64,000 nt of DNA from Strongylocentrotus droebachiensis (taxonomy: Eukaryota > Echinodermata > Echinoidea > Camarodonta > Strongylocentrotidae). The notes beneath the pieces are model-generated. The model saw only the letters and a list, made by a program, of their open reading frames with translations, ran no database searches and was not told the DNA's origin. Where the stretch lies: NCBI GenBank assembly GCA_035222895.1, contig JAVYIG010000695.1:62001-126000 (forward strand). The letters run 5' to 3'. Position numbers and translations under genes: made by a program. Shown here piece by piece: positions 10,862 through 19,290 of the stretch (positions are counted from its first letter, which is position 1; each line of letters starts with the position of its first letter).

Positions 10862-11627
10862 TAGGGTAGCGCGCCCAGTATTCGGTCCATTCCCAGTATT
10901 CGGTCAGACAGCCGTTTCAACAGCTGTAACAGTTTAAAAAATAATTAATGAGCAGCGAAACTTGCACAAATCAGGCAGCTGAACAACTTTTCTTAACTCT
11001 CAAAATTAAATCAGAGATAGGGCCCCGGAAAGATCTCCAACTTAGCTCGAAATTGGTCAGTGTCGCACAACTTTCTGCACTTCCGCGTTCTCTTAGCACA
11101 TGTGCTAAGATGCATAGCCATATGTAGAAGTCTATTGCGAAACAACTACATGTGTTGTCGCAATGAATTTAGTATGTGTGTGAAGAGAATCACTTCCGTG
11201 TTTGCTCCATCGCAGCGAATTTCCAAATGACGCACTTGCCGATGTGCAAGAGGTATTTATACGATACCCTTGCCATGCGGTATCGCTCGTCCAGTATTCG
11301 GTCAACGCATTGACAATCGGTGCTTTATCGCGCGATTGTGTGAAAATAGTGCGCAAATACGCTTCGCTCCTTGGCAACGGAGATACCACGCACAAATCGC
11401 GTGACCGAATTCTAATCGGAGCGACCGAATTCTGGGCAGAAAAATGCTCCGTCTTCTTTCAGAAATATTTTTTTCTTATTATCATTCTTTATTTTAAGTG
11501 ACTATAATCCTGTTAAAGGAATAATTTTCCTTTCTTTTGATGGGTAGATTGTAAAATAAAAGAGGTAAGAATTCAAAATATTAGTGATTTCCCCTTAACT
11601 GACCGATATACTGGGCACTCTACCCTA
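10862..11627. mobile_element. 766-bp inverted-repeat element with subterminal repeats
   Basis: The left end TAGGGTAGCGCGCCCAGTAT pairs with the right end (RC: TAGGGTAGAGTGCCCAGTAT). The motif CCAGTATTCGGTC recurs near the ends: 10874-10887, 10892-10905, 11291-11303, and inverted forms at 11403, 11423 and 11601. Repeated subterminal motifs of this kind are typical transposase-binding sites. There is no coding capacity and no clear target duplication. Confidence 0.72.
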
Positions 11628-12106
11628 CCGAAAATCAACTAGATCTAGGCCTAAACCTTCATCAGTTGTTCAAATAATAATGGTCATGATTTAAAAGTAG
11701 TTATGTTTTTTACCTGTTTTGTGTCAATTTCTTATCTCTTTTGGAGTATTTTCCTAAAAACGAAGACATCATAAATTCATAATGTACACTTTCTCACAGG
11801 TTTCACGGCAATACTGAGCACTGCGCAATTACACTACAATTGCATACCATACCGACGAAGGGGTGAGGGCAGGCGTGTGTTCATGAAGTTAGGGACCATA
11901 ATAATGATCATCACATCATAATGTGAATTACTTACATGTTTAATAAGGATCTGAGAAGATAATGTTGGCTCATAAATGTTGGATAATGTAAGTTTTAGTT
12001 TTTAAAAACTAAAAGAATATATGCAAAATAATTTTGTGCTGAAAGCTTCAGACTTGAAGAGACAAACTTCTCCCTGTAATTTTTTTATTTTTTCCCACAT
12101 TTTCAG

Positions 12107-12273
12107 AGTGCATAGTTTGATCATCTAATATCGTCATGCCAACCATAGAAGAAATGAACGATGATGCCCCAGGGAACACTCCGCCCAGTTCCTCCTCAAG
12201 CAGTACCACATCAGGAAGCAACAGTGCCACCAATGGGACCACAGGGGGACAATTTGGATTTGGGAAGGTGATG
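12107..12273 (+). CDS. TMEM33: TMEM33 coding exon 1 (ATG at 12136)
   Basis: Follows the acceptor CACATTTTCAG; 29 bases of 5'UTR, then 46 codons to GTAAGT at 12274. The ATG lies in ATCGTCATGC (G at -3), an acceptable context. Encodes the acidic start and the low-complexity Ser/Thr/Gly region. Confidence 0.88.
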
Positions 12274-15200
12274 GTAAGTACAAGAAAACTGAGACATGAA
12301 CATGTAGATAAAGAACAAATCAATGAGTCAGGGTTGGGTTTATAACCAAAAAAATGATTTAAGAGAACAATTTAATCAGCCATCATATAATTATTGTAGA
12401 ATTAAGTAAAAATGTTTCTATATATTTTGTTGTTGGTATTAGTTGGTTCCTTTGTATTGCCTGTTTGTAATCAATTGAGCATTTGAGATGCAGTGAGCCA
12501 CTTGATTGGCCCACCAAAGTTCTCAGTGAGAGTCTACTCTTTCAGTACATTTTGTACAATATTTTGTGGTGCTATTGCATAATTGGTCATGTTTGCAACT
12601 TCTACATATACGTATCTCTTTCTCTCTCTCTATATATATATATATAAATATGTATATGTATATTTGTATTTCTTTCGATATCATTAGTTATCTTTGTCAT
12701 TATCATTCATATTGTATTCTTATTGACATCCAGTTTGAAAAGTTTTAGGAAAGCCTAATGATATATACATGTAATATATATTTCTTTTTCTGCCAGGCTC
12801 ACCTGATCGAGTTCAAAGTAGATGCGGCCTTGTGGGCGTCTCGTCTTGCTACAGTTGTGTGCAGTATCCTATATGTATTCCCTATTCTTGGGTAAGATTA
12901 CTAGGGATTCAGTTAACAAATTGAATAAGTAGAAGTGTGGTAGTGGAGTAGTTTAAGCCCTTGACTTAAAATGCAAAAGTTGTGGGTTTGATCCCGACAT
13001 GACACTAATGTCTTATTGGCAAGGCATTAATCTACACTTGCCACTCCATACCCAGGAGAGAAATGGTGACATGGTAGGATGACAAAATCCTTTGTGTCAC
13101 CGGTAGTAATTTTTATATGCCCTCAGGGTGACCATATGGTAGGAATGCTCCCCAGGAAGTGGAGATGGTGCACAATGATGTGTGTGAATGAATCCGATGA
13201 CCGGGGCAATAATTTCTGTAAAGCGCTTAGAGACTTTTTTTTGTATTACCGTATTTGCCGGCGTAAAGGCCGCAGTATTTTTGTAAGAGAAAATATCAAA
13301 AAGTCGGGGTGCGGCCTATGCGGCGAAAGAGTAAAAAAAGTTTGTTTTGTTTTTGTTTTTTTTTTTAGTTTCGATTTATGGCGCTATGCCTGGCAATGTC
13401 TCCCAGCTCAGTAATCAGTGTGTTGACTCACCACTCGGAAACTACAACAACACTAAAATTTTTCTGTCATCTTGGTTTGAAAGTAATCTTTCTAATAGAT
13501 CTCAATATGTAGTTTATAATAATAATTCCTCAATTTTTTGTATATAACAAATGGTGTACCACAAGGTTCTATCCTAGGACCTAGTACTCTATTGTTTTTA
13601 ATTCACATTAATGATCTTACACATTCTTCTAAAAACGACATTGTTACTATTATTTGTGACAAGTTTACAAGCACAAATTAGCGTTTTTTGTTTTTTTTAA
13701 ATGTCAAAATCGGGGGTGCGGCCTATACGGCGCTGCGGCTTTATCGCCGGCAAATACGGTAAGCGCTATATAAATCAGGATTTTTATTATTATCATTATT
13801 ATTATTATCATTATTATCATTATTTTCATTATTATTATTATTATTCCACCCCCAGACAAGCAGCTGGCCACAGCTCCTACCAACGAGCCCTGATCCTCAA
13901 TGGTTTGACCAGTGCCCTAAGACTTCATCAGCGCATGCCGCGTGTTCAGTTCAACAGGATGTACCTGGCGCAGCTTTTGCTGGAGGACAGCTGTCACAAT
14001 CTCCTCTACTCGCTCATCTTCATCAACAGCTACCCACTCACATGTATCCTTTCATTCTTCAAGTTGGCTTGAGACACTCAAAGAGAAAGTAGGATCAAGA
14101 GTATGGGATCATGTAGCCTTTGGACAAGGCCTCGCGCGCTGCTTGTCTGCCGAGCAGGGTCTGAAAATAGCCTAACGCAGTGTGGCTTTACAGCAGTGAT
14201 CGCTGGACCGAGCCGCTTCAGCGGCTTGGCTTTTGCTAAATTGCGGAGCTCATCATATATGTGCATATGCATGAGGGTCTTACATATACAGCAGCTAGCG
14301 ATGATCGTGGCCAATCCTAATTGTTTTAACCGCGCGGTGTTTAAAATGGCTTCGTCCATGAAATTGTGGGGGAATCGGTATTCAAATGTACTAAAAAAAT
14401 AAAATGATATCTAGTTCAATTTTGAATAAAATATGAATTTATCAAAAACAATATACTACTCATTGACTAGGGTATTCATTATTTTGCTACTTTAGTAGAT
14501 TTATAGTAAAAAAAAATTCCCTTGTTTTTCATTTTAACCTACGCATAGACTCTAGTGGTTCGCACGATCAGCTGGTCGGAATTGTTATTGTACAACACGT
14601 GAATATCTGTGTACATGTGAAAACGATGCGTTCATGGAGCTTTGAATTTGCAGGGCTAGCTGAGCTAGCTGCATGCCAGTGAATTAAAATAATGAAAAGG
14701 ACATCAAATTCTGGTAATTCTGCTTAGGTCTATAATGTAATAGATGTGCAAAAAAGGGTAGATATCTTCTATGCAGTACATTCTGCATGGTTCCTGTGCA
14801 AGAGTTTTCCTAGCTATTTCTTATAATGAAGATATCATTTTATTGTGTGTGACAAGTTTGGTTCACATTCTTTCATTAAAGAAATAAGACAGAATAGGTG
14901 AAACGATAACTTCAATGGACAGTGCAGTGCGGTGTGAGTAATACCTCCCGGCCCCCCGAACTCTGGGCAGTTTCGGGAGGAGATCCCGATGGGGATATGG
15001 TGTGCTGGCAGCGACTGTGGTCGTCCGCACAGACTCCTTGCACAGTGAAATGGCTTGAAAAATCGCAGATTTGCCATAACCCGTTGGAAGATTAACAAAT
15101 ACATCTTCCCCTTTCACTGCTGATTTTATAGCTTTTGATTGTAACTCCTTAAAAGATGATAATTTCAACCTTTCGGCCGCATATTCAAGGCTCGTTGATA

Positions 15201-18200
15201 AGAGATCTCCTTCGTCGCTCGCCATGTTCTGTAACCGCTCAAAAAATTATTTATGAATATATATGTTGATAATGAATATGCAGGAAGTTTTCTCGAATCG
15301 TCTACTCTGATTGGTGCGTCGGATTGGAAGGGGCGGTTTGGCCGGCTTTCTGGGTAAGATGCTTTGCATCTAATTAACTACCGCCGTGGTAGCGGAAATA
15401 TAATACAAAACAAAAGAAATAAACTACAACAACCACTCAGGTTAGTAAAGGCCGAGATGCTGACGCACCTCGTCCCACAGATCACAGTCGTCGCGCGATT
15501 AGTCTATGTATTCAGGCGCGTTTAGGGAAATACAGCACGAGTGCCTTGACTAAAGGCTAGGGATCATGTGAATTAGGACCGATGTTGTATAAAAAGAAAG
15601 GACATCTTGACATTTTCCAGCCTATTTATCAATGAAAGACCGACAACCCTTTGATAAGGCTAAGTTTTCTTGTACATACCATTTATAATTATCCAGCAAT
15701 TATTGAGTTTAATAATCCTATTTGCACATTTGCACATTATTTGCGCCAAAGAGAGTTGCTTGGCGGCTAAAAAACCAGTGTAGCCTAAAATAGTCTCAAG
15801 CGCTACCTGATAAGTCTAGATACAAATCTAATGAGCTTTTGAATTGTTGATTTTTAACAAAACTCATCATGCTTGTACCTGCATAAAAGTCTGTATACCA
15901 ATACAATGAAACAGACAATGTCGAAGTGAGTATTTACTGTTACATCGTCCCATCTTTCCTTGACCAATTGAATGCAGTTGTGCTGACACCGGTGTTCTTG
16001 TTTGCTGTCTTACATTCATCTAGCTTCACCAAGAAACTTGCCAATGTAAGTAGAATTTCATTTCACTTACACCTGGGCCCTGTTACATAAAACTTGTTAT
16101 CAATAACAAATGCAAAATTTCTATGACAAATTTGCTCTCAGCCAATCAAATGCCAGGATTTCAGTAGCTTATAACAGTTACTGCAACTTCTTATTGATAA
16201 AAAGTTTTATGAAACAGGGCCCAGGTGTCACAATGAGTGGCTTGCATTATTCTTTTTGTTGATAAATAAATATTTAATGTACCATGTTATTTGCTACCTT
16301 CATTGCTTTCATTGAAACTTTGACATCCCACTTTTTTTATAAATCTTCATGTGAAATATTTGTATTACTTTGTGGACAAATACTATGTAATCCTGAGCAT
16401 TGTTTTGTAAAAGGTCAATGCAATCAAATGAAAGTATACTTCTCATGTGTAGCGGATGCATACCTAAATCATTTTACAAAATATTTCAAGGTACTTGTAT
16501 TTAGGGTTTGGTTTCATTTAAAAAAGTAAAATTGTTTGTCCTTGGTAGGAAAGATATGCCAAGCAGCATGTTGGTACCGTTATTGAGCAGATTTAATCTG
16601 ATTACTTACCAGTAATTAAAAATAGTTCTCTCATATAGATTGCATTGCTGTACTATCTTTTGCATATTTGCTAATGAATGAATTTGTAAATTCTCTCTTT
16701 TTCAGATCGCCGGACCGAACAGCATGATGTTGTTGCGTCGACTTGTCGATAAAGTCATCTCATACCAAGTAGACATCCTACGTTTCATAGCTTTGGATGA
16801 GATACTTATTATGCCTGTTCTTATCTTTATGATGGCCACGTAAGTACCTGGAACGGTTGAAAAATATTATTTTTATTGCATTATTCTGTCAGCATTATCA
16901 CCCTTCTTAATACACATCCATGGCACCTTTATCTAAAGACATAGCAAACAGATTTACTTGTTTATGATAGGTAAAATATATTTAAAAAATTCTGACTGAT
17001 ATTTGCATTAATAACTTTTTAGCCTACTGGAAAATACATATTCATCTTATATATATAGCAAAGGTTAGTCAAATTATTGTGCATTGAAATAATGAAACTC
17101 AAGGGTTTTATACCTCATAATCATCATATTCAGTAACTATTTGAATATGCTAAAGCTCAGACAATGGATATATGTTACTAAAGGTATAGGTGTGGCAAAA
17201 CCTTCTGATAAGAAAGAAACCATTGACTATTTTCCAATAATTTGTGATTCTGATTCTAATGCTATATGAAGATAAATGAAAAATCGAGGAAATAATAATG
17301 GGAGATTTCAAACAAGGAAATGTCATCACTCTCTTGTTACTGGTGTGCCATATCCAGTTATATACCACAAATCTGCACGCATGAAATTCACTACTGACTG
17401 TTGAGCAGTATACTATAGTGACAAAAAGATTGATTGGGCATGCATGGGCGCAATAAATGCACATGAGGTGAACAATGGATTTGTGCTGTGGACACGCAGA
17501 CTTCTTTTAGATTTGTGAATTTCCCTATTAAATGAATGAATACATTTTGAACGGGATGTTTTGCAATCCTTTTTGAGAATTCACACATGAGATATATATA
17601 TATATGGACTGCTAATTTTTCAGGTCATGATTCAAACTAAAGCTTCCAGTAATCTGTAGAGTACACTATGCCCCTCGACTTTGTGTCGTGGCGCAGTATA
17701 GTTTCAAGATTGACTTCGGCATTATTTTTTAACCATCCCCCTCAAAGCAGTCGATAATTGTGTACCGTTACTGTATCCTCCTCCAGTTGAGTGATTGAGC
17801 TGGATAAACTAAGAATATTTTCTATTTTTCTATCTGTATGAATGTCTTTATTTTCTTTTCCAATCACAGTGGTCGCATGAATCTGATAGCCCCCTTCATG
17901 TACTTTAGATTCCTGACATTCCGCTATGCCTCAAGAAGGAATCCATACTGCAAGTGAGTAACAAGAATATCAACCTTACTGATACACTGAAACCTCTCTA
18001 TAAAGACCACCCTAGGGAGACAAGAAAAGTGGTCTTTATAGGCAGGTGGTCGTTATGTACAGGTACCTTATGTCCAGGTTACTTTAGTACATGTTCAATG
18101 AGAAACCATTTTCAAGGGGACAAGAAATGTGGTCTTTGTAGACAGGTGGTCTTTTTATACGGGGGGTCTTATCCTGCCACAGGGCTAATCCCCCCAGTGC

Positions 18201-19290
18201 CAGATTTATAACGAGATATCGGATTAACGCGATGGTAATAACATTAGCGCGTGCAAAACACTAGGCACAGTCCAATGGGCATGAAAAATAACTGCTATTA
18301 CGAATGCGTGCTAGCATGCAAGAAGCAGAGTTACAATAGCGTGCATGCAGCCTTATGGCAGGCTATGAGTTAAAGCAGGTTTGACTGTATTTACAACTAA
18401 AACACAACACAACAAGTAGGCAGACAGCAATGAATTTGACTCTCTCAGTACACTGAAGAAATAACAATCTTGTGAATTTTGAAATGTAGCCAACTTGTCT
18501 TTAAAGCATGCTCATTCAAGCATGACTGGATGGATAGCTCAATATACAGGGTTCGAGTCCCTGCCACATCACTAACGTCCTTAAGCGAGACATTGAGATA
18601 CATTTGCCGCACTCAACCCAGGTAATGTAGATGGATACCTGGCAGAAATTTGCATCTTAAAATATTGCGATAGCAGCCATGTGTAATTAAGCCAGGGTAA
18701 TGAAACTTGAGTACCTGGGGGGGGGGGGGGGGGTTTCACAAAGATTGAAGTTGGTCTTAAACAGTATGGAAAGCCATTTGTAGCCCTAAAATCATAAAAT
18801 ATTCAAAAGCAGAAATTCAAGTATTTGAGACTTTTCATAAATTCCACATCAAGAACAGGAAATCTCCTTGATTAATAGAAAATGTGAATGATTTGAATCA
18901 ACATTTTATGCCTTCTAAAATAACGTTTACAAAATATTTTCAAAGATGCTAACGGCTTTCCATCAGTTTTAAGTCCAACTTAGAGATAAGTTCAACTTAG
19001 AATCTTTGTGAAACACCCCCCTGGGATGTCAAGTTGGACAGTCATGAGCGCTGTACAAGAACCCTCTCTCCATACTACTTCTGTAGGGTAATTTAGCATT
19101 ATTTTCTCTGTCTATTTCTCTTTTCGATTGCAGACAAATATTCCACGAGATGAGGTTACGCACAGAGCAGTACTGCAGTAAGCCCAACACGCCAGCATTC
19201 CTCGGTAATTTCCTCACAAAGTGTATCGGCATGCTGAGCCGTTTCGCTCCCCAGGACCCCTACCAGCAGCAGCAGCAACCACAGCAATAG
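12136..19290 (+). CDS. TMEM33: TMEM33 (transmembrane protein 33, Kr-h2 homologue), 7 coding exons
   Basis: The joined exons 12136-12273, 12797-12891, 13856-14043, 15978-16045, 16706-16839, 17870-17953 and 19134-19290 give 287 residues in one frame with every junction in phase. TMEM33 is an ER/nuclear-envelope membrane protein that binds reticulons and acts in ER shape and stress signalling. Diagnostic stretches are YQRALILNGLTSALRLHQR, LLEDSCHNLLYSLIF and FRFLTFRYASRRNPYC. Hydrophobic segments fall at about 57-77, 127-155 and 188-208, matching the family's membrane segments. Two departures from the roughly 247-residue vertebrate protein are an extra Ser/Thr/Gly-rich N-terminus (about residues 14-40) and a Gln-rich tail (Gln-rich last 11 residues). 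Introns hold many mobile elements. The assignment is secure; expression and first exon are inferred. Confidence 0.96.
12797..12891 (+). CDS. TMEM33: TMEM33 coding exon 2
   Basis: 95 nt, ends in phase 2 before GTAAGA. Encodes the first membrane segment (LWASRLATVVCSILYVFPIL). Confidence 0.95.
13249..13759. mobile_element. 511-bp TIR element nested in the SINE
   Basis: Terminal repeat CCGTATTTGCCGGCG is perfect over 15 bp at both ends, with a TA on each side (13247-13248 and 13760-13761). Subterminal copies of GGTGCGGCCTATRCGGCG occur at about 13309 and 13716. Removing it plus one TA restores a continuous SINE 3' region, which confirms the borders. Confidence 0.88.
13430..13680 (+). pseudogene. 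Non-LTR retrotransposon reverse transcriptase fragment
   Basis: One frame reads WFESNLSNRSQYV, and after a frame change NGVPQGSILGP..LLFLIHINDL. These are the hallmark RT blocks of Jockey/CR1-type elements (WFxSYLxxRxQ and GVPQGSxLGPLLFLIYINDL). The catalytic YxDD region is absent. It lies inside the 511-bp TIR element. Confidence 0.85.
13856..14043 (+). CDS. TMEM33: TMEM33 coding exon 3
   Basis: 188 nt, the most conserved part of the protein. Donor is GTATCC. Its acceptor CCACCCCCAG begins only 8 bp after the (ATT)n tail of a SINE. Confidence 0.95.
14044..14838. other. Left part of TMEM33 intron between exons 3 and 4
   Basis: Holds a moderately GC-rich, CpG-containing block (about 14120-14350) with overlapping open frames on both strands that I do not recognise, then plain AT-rich sequence. 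It may belong with the helicase fragment to its right. Confidence 0.4.
14839..15225 (-). pseudogene. RecQ-like DNA helicase 5' fragment, antisense in TMEM33 intron
   Basis: Starting at ATG 15225 (minus), the frame resembles the N-terminal part of a RecQ-type helicase: FKELQSKAIKSAVKGEDVF, then a Walker A box LPTGYGKS. A run of about 45 unrelated residues follows, then a broken motif Ia: VIVSP in one frame and LISLMKEC in another. An AATAAA (minus) sits at 14839-14844. Helicase motifs II to VI are missing, so it cannot make a working helicase. The inserted stretch could be an intron. Similar RecQ-like sequences may be multicopy in marine invertebrates, which would fit a mobile or duplicated origin; that is inference. 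Confidence 0.72.
15978..16045 (+). CDS. TMEM33: TMEM33 coding exon 4
   Basis: 68 nt between AATGCAG and GTAAGT. Encodes VLTPVFLFAVLHS and the FTKKL motif seen as YTKKV in vertebrates. Confidence 0.94.
16071..16226 (-). mobile_element. 156-bp MITE, copy A
   Basis: The ends ACCTGGGCCCTGTT..CATAAAACTT pair with each other in inverted orientation over about 35 bp with two mismatches. The core (RC: TTATAAGCTACTGAAATCCT, then GATTGG) matches the core of the element at 41943-42098, which has the same length. It lies 25 bp after the donor of TMEM33 exon 4. Confidence 0.85.
16706..16839 (+). CDS. TMEM33: TMEM33 coding exon 5
   Basis: 134 nt between TTTTTCAG and GTAAGT. Encodes the third hydrophobic segment (FIALDEILIMPVLIFMMA). 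Confidence 0.95.
17870..17953 (+). CDS. TMEM33: TMEM33 coding exon 6
   Basis: 84 nt between AATCACAG and GTGAGT. Encodes FMYFRFLTFRYASRRNPYC, nearly identical to the vertebrate motif. Confidence 0.96.
17984..18180 (+). repeat. Interspersed repeat with two internal direct copies
   Basis: The 33-bp unit GACAAGAAAAGTGGTCTTTA..CAGGTGGTC occurs at 18019-18051 and again at 18119-18151. The block starts with CCTCTCTATAAAGACCACCC, a sequence style common in marine invertebrate repeats. It starts about 30 bp after the donor of TMEM33 exon 6. Confidence 0.65.
18521..19062 (+). mobile_element. tRNA-derived SINE, split by a MITE
   Basis: The head carries TGGATAGCTCAA and a B box GGGTTCGAGTCC at 18549-18560. 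The body (CATTTGCCGCACTCAACCCAGG) runs to about 18712. After the MITE at 18713-19024 a short piece ATGAGCGCTGTACAAGAA resembles the SINE 3' end. Confidence 0.72.
18713..19024. mobile_element. 312-bp MITE with TGTTTCACAAAG-type ends
   Basis: Left end ACCTGGG followed by a G run and TTTCACAAAGATT; right end AATCTTTGTGAAACACCCCC. Subterminal sequence is also inverted (GGAAAGCC near 18768, GGCTTTCC near 18954). Its termini resemble those of the 156-bp MITEs, suggesting a shared transposase. Confidence 0.8.
19134..19290 (+). CDS. TMEM33: TMEM33 coding exon 7 and stop
   Basis: 157 nt after GATTGCAG. Encodes the C-terminal LSRFAP motif, then a short Gln-rich tail and TAG at 19288-19290. Confidence 0.95.

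Larger units (their letters stand above)
12935..13847 (+). mobile_element. tRNA-derived SINE, split by a TIR element
   Basis: SINE head from about 12935 with a B-box-like GGGTTTGATCC at 12984-12994 and the body motif GGCAAGGCATTAATCTACA. The body runs to 13248, is interrupted by the element at 13249-13759, and resumes as AGCGCTATATAAATCAGG with an (ATT)n tail to about 13847. Same family as the copies at 18521 and 42412. Confidence 0.82.

Noticed and set aside
14078-14402. Opposed frames of 93 and 99 codons just after TMEM33 exon 3
   Set aside because: No homology recognised; mirror frames in a GC-richer patch are expected by chance.
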